Shown here: positions 1-7,657 of the stretch, piece by piece
Layout: every line of letters starts with the position of its first letter
How positions within the stretch are numbered: position 1 is the stretch's first letter
Source of the DNA: an uncultured Sphingorhabdus sp.
Lineage (GTDB): Bacteria > Pseudomonadota > Alphaproteobacteria > Sphingomonadales > Sphingomonadaceae
Direction of reading: 5' to 3'
DNA: 9,390 nt
NCBI GenBank assembly: GCA_937873665.1
Contig: CALMYW010000246.1
Span: 1 to 9,390, forward strand
Translations under genes and position numbers: made by a program
The notes under the pieces: model-generated
Told to the model about the DNA's origin: nothing
What the model saw: the letters and a program-made list of their open reading frames with translations, nothing else
Database searches by the model: none

Positions 1-2310
1 GAACACCAGGGCTCGAGCGCGCTCGCGCATCTCCTTATGGGCAGGCTTATTGGCGTAGGGGAGATAAAAGTCTGAGGTCAGCAGGTCGTTGATCTCGCGG
101 GGCGTCGGCATCTTTCCGCTGGTCTGGCAGCGCTCCGCGATCATCCGCATCACGTGGTGAACGGCATTGCCGTAGCCGAGCTCCGCCTGGATGGTCGGCA
201 TAAAGCCGAGCTCGTTGCGGAGCAGATAGCTCTGGGGGCAGGAGGCATAGGCGGCGAGTTCGCTGTAAGTCACGGCCAGGTCGGGCGACTCGATCCCCTT
301 GGGAAGGGCGCCAGTTGGCAACCCTCCGCCCGAAGAAGCGAATGACACCGCCTCAGTCAGGTATGGCGACGGGCGCGCTCTCTGTGCGGTCGTCTTGGCG
401 TGGGACGAGAGTCTGACCCAGTCCCTGGCCCTCGTGAGAGCGACGTAGAAAAGCCGCCGTTCGTCAGCGTCCGTCCCTTCGTACCGGGTTGCGTCGAAGA
501 GTGAAGTCGGCAGTAGCCAGTCCTGTGATCTGCCCGTTCGGGATGAAGGGAAGCGCTTGGCGCTCAGCGACGGCAGGAACACGACAGGCCACTCGAGCCC
601 TTTGGCACCGTGAACGGTCCCTAATGCCACCGCGTTCGACGCGATGTCGTCCTCCCCGTCGAAGTCGTCGTAGCCGCCAATCGCGTAGTTGGAGAGCAGC
701 AGGGCGAAGTTGCGGTAGTACCACTCGCCGCCGCTCCTGCCGCCGACTTGCTCACCCGGGTTGGTGACGTCTCGACGTGCCCGCTGGGTCACGGACTCGT
801 AGTCGGCCAGGACGGCCGTGAAGCGCGCCACCGTCCCGAGGCGGTTACGGACAGTCTGTTCCGCGCTGTCCCAGCTGGAGACACCGAGGACAGCGAGAAG
901 GTCGTAGAAGTCGCCAACCAGATTCTCGTTAAATTCCGAGGCGTTGGCCTTCTGCTTCCAGGCGGTCAGGTGTCCCTGCAAGGTCGTCCGCTGCTGGGTA
1001 CTGAGCCCAAACGTCTCTTCGTACAAGTCCAGCAAGTCGGGCAGTTCGATGGCCTCCCGCTTTTGGAACCGGATCGGCGACCAGTCAACTCCACTGCACC
1101 ACGCGTACGTTGCCCCGAACGCGTTGGCTTCAGGTTGCGCGAAGAGACCGGTGCGGCCTCCGGGCTGTACCGGCACATCAGACATCTCGAGCGCGTCGAG
1201 GAGCTTCGCGTACGCCGTACGTGATCTCACTAGGATCGCGATGTCGCGGAACGGTATGCCGTTGGCGTGGATCTTCTCGATAGTCATCGCGACAACATCG
1301 GCTTCCTCTGCCTCGTCGTCGTGACCGACAGCGATGGCCACGGAGGCTCCCGCCGCATCCCTATGGGGCCGCATTTCCTTCTTGAGTCGCCCGGGGATCG
1401 TGCTGGCGAAACTATTGGCGAGCTCCACGATTGCTGGCCGGGAACGGCGGTTCACCATCAACTCGAACTTGGTGACGTCCTCGTATCGCTGGTCGAATGA
1501 CACGATGCTGTCAACGTCGGAACCGCGCCACTGGTAAATTGCCTGGTCGTCGTCGCCGACAACTGTGAGTTCTGCAGAGCCCAGTGGTTGAGCCAGCAGT
1601 TCCACCAGGCGTTCCTGAGCAGGATTGACGTCTTGGTACTCGTCCACGATCAGATGACGCAGACTCTGGGTGACTTGCTCGTGGATGGCGGGGTCTTCAA
1701 GTGCCCTCACGGCCCGCACGATCTGCGTGCCGAAAGACATGAAGCGATAGCTCTCGAGCATCGTGTAATACTTCGTGGCTGCATCCCGAAACGGTCCGTC
1801 GAGGAGATCCTCGAGGCTCAGTAGCTCATTCTCCACGACATCGATGCTGCGCCGGAACGAGTCGATGCTCTTGAAAAGAGTCCCCTTCAACTGCTTGAGC
1901 CCGAGTTGGGATTGCTCGCGATAAAGCAGATTCACCAGTTGGTTCTCATCAAGGGGAGTCCAAGATTCATACGTGGGCACGTGGGTCTGTAGCAGTTGGA
2001 AACAGTAGCCGTGGATGGTGCCGACATAGAGCCGGCCGAGCTGGTCGGTCGCGTGCTCGCCCACAGCGGCAGTCACGCGCAGGCGGATCCGCTCCTTGAG
2101 TTCGGCGGCAGCCTTCTCTGTGAAGGTGAACGCGACGATGGAAGCGGGGTCTTCGCCGTCGGCTAGCAACGATGCCACCCGCTGTGACACCACCTCCGTC
2201 TTGCCGGATCCGGCAGCCGCGATGATTTGAACGTGCCCGCCGCGGTGGGCGACCGCATTGGCGGCATCGCCCTCCAGAGTAGGAATCTCCAGCGCCACCA
2301 TGTCCGACAT
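1..2310 (-). CDS. UvrD/Rep-family helicase with C-terminal PD-(D/E)XK-type nuclease start (partial)
   Basis: This is an ATP-dependent superfamily 1A DNA helicase, reading right to left and open for 770 codons to the window edge, where it is cut off. Motifs seen in order are Walker A AAAGSGKT at residues 31-38, FTFTEKAAAELKERI (motif Ia), DEYQD at 223-227 (motif II), GDDDQAIYQWRG at 252-263 (motif III), TVHGAKGLEW near 565-574 (motif V) and RRLFYVALTRARD near 617-628 (motif VI). After motif VI comes TYSELAAYASCPQSYLLR (Cys691), then GNAVHHVMR. In RecB/AddB/Cas4-like nucleases these are the CPxxY signature (often the first Fe-S cysteine) and the GxxxH motif. The remaining catalytic Asp and ExK residues would lie beyond the window. 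ATG 2310 is used here. ATG 2301, nine bases further in, has better spacing from AAGG and is an alternative start. It is divergent from the type III R-M operon. A role in DNA-end processing, repair or defence is inferred. It could also be an AdnB/AddA-like repair helicase unrelated to its neighbours. Confidence 0.88.
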   Translation of the reverse strand, partial: MSDMVALEIPTLEGDAANAVAHRGGHVQIIAAAGSGKTEVVSQRVASLLADGEDPASIVAFTFTEKAAAELKERIRLRVTAAVGEHATDQLGRLYVGTIHGYCFQLLQTHVPTYESWTPLDENQLVNLLYREQSQLGLKQLKGTLFKSIDSFRRSIDVVENELLSLEDLLDGPFRDAATKYYTMLESYRFMSFGTQIVRAVRALEDPAIHEQVTQSLRHLIVDEYQDVNPAQERLVELLAQPLGSAELTVVGDDDQAIYQWRGSDVDSIVSFDQRYEDVTKFELMVNRRSRPAIVELANSFASTIPGRLKKEMRPHRDAAGASVAIAVGHDDEAEEADVVAMTIEKIHANGIPFRDIAILVRSRTAYAKLLDALEMSDVPVQPGGRTGLFAQPEANAFGATYAWCSGVDWSPIRFQKREAIELPDLLDLYEETFGLSTQQRTTLQGHLTAWKQKANASEFNENLVGDFYDLLAVLGVSSWDSAEQTVRNRLGTVARFTAVLADYESVTQRARRDVTNPGEQVGGRSGGEWYYRNFALLLSNYAIGGYDDFDGEDDIASNAVALGTVHGAKGLEWPVVFLPSLSAKRFPSSRTGRSQDWLLPTSLFDATRYEGTDADERRLFYVALTRARDWVRLSSHAKTTAQRARPSPYLTEAVSFASSGGGLPTGALPKGIESPDLAVTYSELAAYASCPQSYLLRNELGFMPTIQAELGYGNAVHHVMRMIAERCQTSGKMPTPREINDLLTSDFYLPYANKPAHKEMRERARALVF

Positions 2311-2354
2311 GCCTTGAAGGTTAGGTTAGAAGTCGTAGGCTCGAGTTAGCATCG
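2311..2354. promoter_or_regulatory. Divergent intergenic region between helicase-nuclease and mod
   Basis: Only 44 bases separate the two divergent start codons, so both promoters must sit here or overlap the gene 5' ends. TAGGTT at 2322-2327 fits an actinobacterial TANNNT -10 element for mod. On the other strand TAACCT (the same A/T-richest patch) could serve the helicase gene. The two would then compete for the same bases. AAGG on the minus strand, just before ATG 2310, is a plausible Shine-Dalgarno for the second ATG at 2301. The mod GTG has no good Shine-Dalgarno, only GAG at 2343-2345. No clear operator palindrome is visible. Confidence 0.4.
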
Positions 2355-4367
2355 GTGGCTGTGACCGATGAACTCACCGAGCCCGTCAAGGTTGACCTCG
2401 AGACCCTGGACCTGGCCGATGCCAATCGCGCCGCTTTCGAACAGCAGTTTCCTGGCGTCCTCGCGGACGGAGTCGTTGACGCCGAGCGGTTGAAGGAACT
2501 GCTGGACATTGAAGTGGTCGGCGCAGCGGAAGACCGCGAGCGCTTCGGGCTCATGTGGGCAGGTAAGAAGGAGGCCGTTAGGTCGCTCCAGACCCCAAGT
2601 CGCGGAACGTTGATCCCGGACTTTGATGCATCGGTCGATTGGGACACTGCACGGAACGTCTTCGTAGAGGGCGATAACCTCGAGGTCCTCAAGTTGCTGC
2701 AGAAGGCGTACAACAACCAAGTCAAGTTGATTTATATTGATCCTCCATACAACACGGGTTCGGACTTTGTATACGCGGACAATTTTAAGGACGGAGTCTC
2801 TCAGTATTTAGCCTACTCTGGACAAGTCGACCCTTCTGGCAATCGGCTGTCAAGCGGTGCTGACACTAGCGGTCGCAGACATAGCCGCTGGCTCTCCATG
2901 ATGCATCCTCGCCTAGTGCTTGCACGCAACCTGCTTTCGCAGGACGGTGTGATACTCATCCATATTGACGAGAATGAGTTGCCCCGACTGATTCTTCTGA
3001 TGGATGAAGTGTTCGGCGAAGAGAACAGCCTCGGCGAGATTATCTGGGATAAGCGGAATCCCAAGGGTGATTCCCGCGGGATTTCGTCTCAGCATGAGTA
3101 TGTCCTAGCGTACGCGCGCTCTCGGGAAGTATTCATCGAGTCGGGCGGCTTCTCGCGAGCTAAGGCGTCTGCAGAGGAAATATTGCGAATGGCAGCCAAA
3201 TTCTGGTCCACGGTGGGGAAGGACCACATTCCAGCCGACCTCGCTGATGCAATGCACAGGCATGGGGTATCCGAGGATGTTGTGTCTCACCTCGCCGCCC
3301 CAGTCACGCCAGACCTTGCTCGCCGCCAGTACGCCCGTTGGCTCCGCGCCCAACCGTTCTCGGGGGGGGAGCTGGCCTATGACAAGATAGATGAGAACGG
3401 CGATGTGTACCGCATGGTTTCTATGGCATGGCCCAACAAGAAGAAGGCGCCGGATGAGTACTTTATTCCGCTAATTCATCCAGTTAGTAGAAAGCCGTGC
3501 CCAGTTCCTGCCCGCGGCTGGCGAAACCCGCCAGATACTATGGCTCGCCTTATTCGCGAAGGCCGGATTCTTTTTGGGGAAGATGAAAGCACACAGCCGC
3601 AGCGCAAGTATCTCCTCCGGGAGAATATGTACACGAGTGTAGCTTCTGTAATTCCGTTCGGGGGGAGTGACGATCGACTGCTTAGCCAATTGGGAGTGCC
3701 TTTCGACACGCCCAAGCCCGTCGAACTTATTCGCCAATTGGTGGGAGCTTGCACGTCTGAGGACGACATCGTTATGGACTTTTTCGCGGGATCTGGCAGC
3801 ACGGCGCACGGCGTGGCGTTGCAGAATGAGTCCGATTCGGGAAGGCGTCGATGTATATCGATTAATATTCCAGAGCCAGTGGCTCTCGGCTCGGAAGCGG
3901 AGCGGTGTGGACTACAGACAGTTTCCGATATTACTCGGAAGCGGCTCCTGGCGGTCTTGGAAACTGTGCCCTCGGCGAGGGAGCAGGGCCTGCGGGTTTT
4001 CCGTTTGGGGATGAGCAATTTCGTCCGCCCCACCGTGTCCTCGGACGAAGAACTGACTCTCTCGATTTCTACCCTTGTAGGCGATCCGGATTGGGCGGCG
4101 ATATCGAGTGAAGTGCTTCTACAGGACGCAGTGCCGCTTGACGCCCCGTGGCGTTACGAGGAAGTTCTTGGCGAGCGCGTGTTGGTCGCGGCAGGCATTG
4201 CAGTGGTGCTGAGCCTGAATCTGACTCAGGAGATCGCGGACGCTGCACTGGAGCTAGAGCCGAAGGTGGTCGTCTTTCTCGAAGACGGGTTCGCCGGGGC
4301 CGATGCAGTCAAGGCCAATACCGTCACCAATGCAAAGAACGCTGGCATCGTCATGAAGACCGTCTGA
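2355..4367 (+). CDS. mod: Type III restriction-modification system DNA methyltransferase (Mod)
   Basis: This 670-residue protein is an S-adenosylmethionine-dependent N6-adenine methyltransferase that also gives sequence specificity to the type III complex. Seen: the catalytic DPPYNTGSDFVYADNF block starting at Asp129 (motif IV), HSRWLSMMHPRLVLARNLL and GVILIHIDENE following it, a long central region that should hold the target-recognition domain, and MDFFAGSGST at 474-483 (motif I, cofactor binding). Motif IV preceding motif I makes it a beta-class enzyme, as in EcoP1I and EcoP15I Mod. The C-terminus FLEDGFAGADAVKANTV...GIVMKTV matches the usual end of Mod proteins, and the length is normal for the family. 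The start used is GTG 2355. GTG 2361 is also possible. The 120 bases at 2701-2820 contain 51 G+C, against 72 in 4201-4320, suggesting that part of the gene has a different origin. The recognition sequence cannot be read from the protein. Confidence 0.95.
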   Translation: MAVTDELTEPVKVDLETLDLADANRAAFEQQFPGVLADGVVDAERLKELLDIEVVGAAEDRERFGLMWAGKKEAVRSLQTPSRGTLIPDFDASVDWDTARNVFVEGDNLEVLKLLQKAYNNQVKLIYIDPPYNTGSDFVYADNFKDGVSQYLAYSGQVDPSGNRLSSGADTSGRRHSRWLSMMHPRLVLARNLLSQDGVILIHIDENELPRLILLMDEVFGEENSLGEIIWDKRNPKGDSRGISSQHEYVLAYARSREVFIESGGFSRAKASAEEILRMAAKFWSTVGKDHIPADLADAMHRHGVSEDVVSHLAAPVTPDLARRQYARWLRAQPFSGGELAYDKIDENGDVYRMVSMAWPNKKKAPDEYFIPLIHPVSRKPCPVPARGWRNPPDTMARLIREGRILFGEDESTQPQRKYLLRENMYTSVASVIPFGGSDDRLLSQLGVPFDTPKPVELIRQLVGACTSEDDIVMDFFAGSGSTAHGVALQNESDSGRRRCISINIPEPVALGSEAERCGLQTVSDITRKRLLAVLETVPSAREQGLRVFRLGMSNFVRPTVSSDEELTLSISTLVGDPDWAAISSEVLLQDAVPLDAPWRYEEVLGERVLVAAGIAVVLSLNLTQEIADAALELEPKVVVFLEDGFAGADAVKANTVTNAKNAGIVMKTV

Positions 4368-4369
4368 TG
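4355..4369 (+). promoter_or_regulatory. Translational coupling site mod/res (TGATG overlap)
   Basis: The mod stop codon TGA (4365-4367) shares its last A with the ATG of res (4367-4369). GAAG at 4355-4358, 8 bases before the ATG, is a weak Shine-Dalgarno inside mod. This overlap predicts that res is translated mainly by ribosomes finishing mod, tying nuclease production to methyltransferase production. That tie is a useful safeguard for a restriction system. Confidence 0.7.
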
Positions 4370-7126
4370 GGTGTCCCGATCAAGTTCGATCCCAACCAGG
4401 CGTTTCAGCGCGACGCGATCGACGCCGTTCTAGGACTCTTCGCTGGCCAGGAAGGTGTCGAACAGGGATTTGCCGATGACAGCTTCGCGACAGAGGAAAT
4501 GCTCGAAGGCTTCTCCGAGCTTGTCTTCGGCAACACCCTTACGCTCGCCCCGGAGACCTTGCGCCGCAATCTCCGGGGGGTGCAGGACACGCCCGTTCAG
4601 GATAGCGAGGGGGTAGAGACGCCTGCCATCCCTGAAGCAATGCGCATGAGCCTGACACAAGGGGAGGCGCCGGAAGACTTCAGTGTCGAGATGGAGACCG
4701 GTACCGGAAAGACGTACGTCTACCTCCGGTCCATCGCCGAACTCTATCGCAAGTATGGATTCCGCAAGTACGTCATCACTGTGCCGTCCGTTGCCATCCG
4801 CGAGGGTGTCCTCTCAAGTCTCCGGGGGATGAAAGAGCACATCAGCGAGCTCTATGACGGTTTGCAGTACGACTCCTACGTCTACGACAGCAAGCGCCTC
4901 AGCAGAGTTCGCCAGTTCGCGACGGCGTCCCACCTGCAGATCATGGTTATCAATATCGATGCCTTCGCCAAGGACTCGACGTTGATGAACAAACCTGCGG
5001 AGTCGCTCGGGTTTTACAAGCCAATCGAGTATGTCCGACGCTGTCGTCCGATCGTGATCATGGACGAGCCGCAGAACATGGAGACCGATATCCGCCGCGA
5101 GGCGATCGCCTCCCTGTGGCCACTGTTTAAACTCCGCTACTCCGCCACCCACCGCGACTTGAAGCATCTCGTCTACCGGTTGACCCCACTGGACGCTTAT
5201 GACCTCAACCTCGTCAAGCGGATCAGTGTCCTGGCGGTTACAAAGGACGAGGATTTTAACGACCCCTACGTCGAAGTGGTCAAGATTCACGCCACCACGA
5301 CCGGCGTCTCCGCGACGGTCCTAATGGACGTGGCGGGAAAGTCTGGCACCCAGCGCGTTCAGAAAAAGATTCGCAAGAACGACGACTTCTTTGCCATCTC
5401 AGGCAACCGCAGCGTCTACCAGGGTTGGACTGTGGAGGATATCCACGCTGGCGACACGAGGCTGGTCGAGTTCAGCAACGGCCGCAAGGTCCCCGAGACC
5501 CGCTCGTCCGCGCGGGACGAGGATGACCAGTGGATGCGACTGCAGGTTCGGATGGCCATCGAGGCCCACTTCGCAAAGGAACTCCAACTGAAACGGGAGT
5601 TTCGCCGGAGGACCATCGCCGCTGCCATAAAGCCGCTCACACTCTTCTTCGTCGATCGCGTTGCGAACTACCACCCCAAGGACGCCAAGCTGCGAGTGTG
5701 GTTCGAGGAGGAGTACGAAGCCGTCCGCTCGGATGCAAAGTACGGCGTGCTCGACCTGCCCGATGTCAACGTGGTGCACGACGGCTACTTCGCTACTTCG
5801 GCCAATGGTGAAGCCAAGGACTCCACGGTCACAAAGGAAGGCAAGGCGCGCGACACCAAGGAGACTGCTGCGGCGTTCGAGCGCATTATGCGTAAGAAGG
5901 AGGAGTTGCTTGGTTTCGAGGAGCCGCTTCGCTTCATCTTCAGCCACTCCGCACTCGCTGAAGGTTGGGATAACCCCAACGTCTTCACGATCTGCAATCT
6001 GCAGGACGGCAAGTCCACCATGCGCAAGCGTCAGCAGATTGGGCGCGGGCTGCGGCTGCCCGTGATGGAGAACGGCGAACGGTGCCACGTCGAACACGTC
6101 AACGTACTTACTGTCATCGCAAACGAATCTTTTACGTCCTTCGCCGCCCAGCTGCAAAAGGAGATCGAGACCGAGACCGGTGTCTCATTCAAGAGTCGGG
6201 TCAGCAACGGGCGCGACTCACGCAAGGTCAATATTGACAAGAACATGCTGTCCAGCCCGGAGTTCGAGGCGCTCTGGGCAGCGATCGCAGACAAGACCCG
6301 CTACTCCTTGAACTTCTACACATCACAGGTGATAGAGGACGCGGTGAAGCGAGTCAACGCCATGGACGCCATCGAACCGGTGAAATTTCGGGTTGCCCGA
6401 CACCTAGTGGAGATCGGCGCGTATGGCGTCGGCGGGGAAGAGTCCATGGACAAGGGTGACGTGATCGTCGAGGGGGCGCGCAAGATCCCAGACGTCGTCG
6501 CGGAGCTATGCCGACGGATTCCGCTCTCCCGGGCCACCATCGTGACCATCCTCAAGCGGTGCGATCGACTCGAAGACGTGAAGGTCAACCCCTCCGAATT
6601 CATCGACCGGGTTTCCGACGCGATGAACCGCGCGCTCTACGAGCAGGTCGCAGACGGCATCGTTTACTCCACGAAACCTGGGGAGCGGTGGGATGCCGAG
6701 CTGATTGTGAAGAGGCACAACGATGAAACCATCAAGCCCATCGTAGTTCCCGTGACCAAGAGCATCGTCGACAACATCGCATGTGACTCAGCCGTTGAGC
6801 AGCGCATGGCCGAGTATCTCGAGGCACGCGCCGACGTGCCGCTGTTCGTGAAACTACCGGACTGGTTCAAGATCCCAACGCCGCTCGGCAACTACAATCC
6901 CGACTGGGCATTCGTCCGAAACCAGAAGGACGGCCAAGCCCTCTACCTCGTCCGAGAGACTAAGGGGACAGACGATTTGGAGAAACTCCAGTGGGAGTCT
7001 GAGGGCTGGAAAATTAAATTCGGCAAGGCACATTTTAACGCCCTCAGGGTGGACTACGCCTTCGGCCACAACGTTCAGGTTCTTATCGAAGCCTCACCTG
7101 AGCACCGTGCGCGCGGAGCCCGGTAA
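4367..7126 (+). CDS. res: Type III restriction endonuclease subunit (Res)
   Basis: This 919-residue protein is the helicase-nuclease subunit that, bound to Mod, hydrolyses ATP and cuts unmodified DNA. Seen: Walker A METGTGKT at 109-116, VIMDEPQNME with the DEPQ box at 233-236 (motif II, a common variant in type III Res), YSATHRDLKHLVYRLTPLDAYDLNLVKRI from about 258 (motif III SAT at 259-261), FSHSALAEGWDNPNVF near 531-540 (motif V) and QQIGRGLRLP from 556 (motif VI). The C-terminal PD-(D/E)XK nuclease is visible as Pro845-Asp846-Trp...Glu864-Thr-Lys866. All key residues are present and the length is usual, so the subunit looks intact. The start chosen is ATG 4367 (MGVPIKFDPNQAFQRDA). The reading frame stays open back to 4148, but that stretch lies inside mod and encodes unrelated Arg/Gly-rich sequence. 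The gene is co-transcribed with mod, and nothing follows it on this strand for 530 bases. Confidence 0.95.
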   Translation: MGVPIKFDPNQAFQRDAIDAVLGLFAGQEGVEQGFADDSFATEEMLEGFSELVFGNTLTLAPETLRRNLRGVQDTPVQDSEGVETPAIPEAMRMSLTQGEAPEDFSVEMETGTGKTYVYLRSIAELYRKYGFRKYVITVPSVAIREGVLSSLRGMKEHISELYDGLQYDSYVYDSKRLSRVRQFATASHLQIMVINIDAFAKDSTLMNKPAESLGFYKPIEYVRRCRPIVIMDEPQNMETDIRREAIASLWPLFKLRYSATHRDLKHLVYRLTPLDAYDLNLVKRISVLAVTKDEDFNDPYVEVVKIHATTTGVSATVLMDVAGKSGTQRVQKKIRKNDDFFAISGNRSVYQGWTVEDIHAGDTRLVEFSNGRKVPETRSSARDEDDQWMRLQVRMAIEAHFAKELQLKREFRRRTIAAAIKPLTLFFVDRVANYHPKDAKLRVWFEEEYEAVRSDAKYGVLDLPDVNVVHDGYFATSANGEAKDSTVTKEGKARDTKETAAAFERIMRKKEELLGFEEPLRFIFSHSALAEGWDNPNVFTICNLQDGKSTMRKRQQIGRGLRLPVMENGERCHVEHVNVLTVIANESFTSFAAQLQKEIETETGVSFKSRVSNGRDSRKVNIDKNMLSSPEFEALWAAIADKTRYSLNFYTSQVIEDAVKRVNAMDAIEPVKFRVARHLVEIGAYGVGGEESMDKGDVIVEGARKIPDVVAELCRRIPLSRATIVTILKRCDRLEDVKVNPSEFIDRVSDAMNRALYEQVADGIVYSTKPGERWDAELIVKRHNDETIKPIVVPVTKSIVDNIACDSAVEQRMAEYLEARADVPLFVKLPDWFKIPTPLGNYNPDWAFVRNQKDGQALYLVRETKGTDDLEKLQWESEGWKIKFGKAHFNALRVDYAFGHNVQVLIEASPEHRARGAR

Positions 7127-7148
7127 TTGGGCTTATATCGTTTTCGGT

Positions 7149-7164
7149 GCTGGGTTCTCCCAGC
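7149..7164 (+). terminator. Possible terminator hairpin after res
   Basis: GCTGGG-TTCT-CCCAGC is a perfect 6-base-pair stem with a 4-base loop, 22 bases after the res stop codon. There is no T tract after it, so it would be an atypical terminator, which is common in high-GC actinobacteria, or simply an RNA 3'-end stabiliser. Confidence 0.4.
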
Positions 7165-7250
7165 TCAGCAGCCCGCTAGGGTTGACGGTGGGAGAGGTTC
7201 GGTGAGCGCGGTTGTCGGCTGAGGGTTGTGCCTCGTGAACAGAGAATGCG

Positions 7251-7316
7251 ACACCGGATCTGCCCCGCCACATGGCCCGTTTGAAGGGAATTGACGGACC
7301 GGCCAGGCAGAGGTGT
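7251..7316. repeat. Composite stem-loop in IS110 leader (left hairpin)
   Basis: A 66-base fold is built of nested inverted repeats. ACACC (7251-7255) pairs with GGTGT (7312-7316), TCTGCC (7259-7264) with GGCAGA (7306-7311), and TGGCC (7273-7277) with GGCCA (7301-7305). As an alternative or extension at the tip, CCGT (7277-7280) can pair with ACGG (7294-7297). The right arm is continuous, while the left arm carries two unpaired insertions (GGA and eight bases). This is typical of a structured RNA with an internal loop rather than of a protein-binding palindrome. Confidence 0.5.
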
Positions 7317-7470
7317 TCTGTCGACTGGTCGCGCCGGATGACACGTAAGCACGGACCCGCCCTGGCGGCGACACCCTCGACCGATTGCTGGCCGCGGGCG
7401 CCGATGGCCTGCTGTGGCAGCGGCTCAAGGTGACGGGGCCGCGGCGACGGGATGCTCTCGAGACCGATAA

Positions 7471-7657
7471 GTACACAGGAAGCCACGGCCGCTCTACCCG
7501 ATGGCGCGGCGATGATTGTGGGGCTTCCCTCCTGCGACGTCGCAGGCAGGCTTGGTGGAGCCTGCCGGCAAGCGCGAAGCCGCTCGAGGAGGACGCCCGG
7601 CGACGTCGTCTCGACTGTCCCGCTATGGCGAGCGCGGCAGGAAGGAAGCCCGAACCC
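7471..7657 (+). ncRNA. Candidate IS110 bridge (guide) RNA region
   Basis: IS110-group elements such as IS621 encode a bridge RNA of roughly 180 nucleotides in the non-coding end upstream of the transposase gene. It has stem-loops whose internal loops pair with target and donor DNA. The stretch just before this transposase has the right position, orientation and size. It contains a long-interior stem (7478-7528) followed by two tight hairpins (7531-7566). The exact ends, and whether the fold at 7251-7316 is part of the RNA, cannot be settled by eye. This is inferred from position and structure only, and the call is tentative. Confidence 0.3.
7478..7566. repeat. Cluster of stem-loops in IS110 leader (right hairpins)
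   Basis: Three inverted repeats lie almost end to end. GGAAGCC (7478-7484) pairs with GGCTTCC (7522-7528) across a 37-base interior. CCTGCGAC/GTCGCAGG is a perfect 16-base palindrome at 7531-7546. GGCAGGC (7545-7551) pairs with GCCTGCC (7560-7566) around an 8-base loop. The last two share two bases, so they may be alternative folds. GGAAGCC recurs at 7644-7650, and GCGACGTCG at 7534-7542 recurs at 7600-7608. Confidence 0.5.

Larger units (their letters stand above)
7127..7657. other. Non-coding, hairpin-rich stretch between res and the IS110 transposase remnant
   Basis: No convincing gene is seen in these 530 bases. The frame open from 7385 into the transposase gives Arg-rich, low-complexity sequence unlike any transposase N-terminus. 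The minus-strand frame over 7165-7689 is equally unconvincing. The first about 120 bases probably belong to the 3' end of the R-M operon. The rest most likely contains the left end of the IS110 element, whose exact outer boundary cannot be placed because these elements have short or no terminal inverted repeats. The hairpins listed separately lie here. Confidence 0.6.

Noticed and set aside
464..1824. Several short open frames on both strands within the helicase gene
   Set aside because: All overlap the continuous 770-codon helicase frame, whose conserved motifs run from the start codon to the left window edge.
4148..4366. In-frame extension of the res reading frame 73 codons upstream of ATG 4367
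   Set aside because: It lies wholly inside the well-supported C-terminus of mod and gives Arg/Gly-rich sequence without family features. The ATG in the TGATG overlap followed by KFDPNQAFQRDA is a normal Res start.
5399..6157. Minus-strand open frame of 252 codons inside res
   Set aside because: It is antisense to conserved helicase motifs of Res and is explained by GC-rich codon structure.
7182..7320. Two TTGACG hexamers (7182 and 7291) as -35 promoter elements
   Set aside because: Neither has a convincing -10 at 16-18 bases. The second falls in a stem-loop, with only TGTTCT downstream, so the evidence is too weak to call a promoter.
7385..7657. Upstream in-frame extension of the IS110 transposase frame
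   Set aside because: The translation is Arg-rich and low in complexity, and covers the hairpin cluster. The transposase N-terminus begins naturally at ATG 7658, with a Shine-Dalgarno sequence 9 bases before it.
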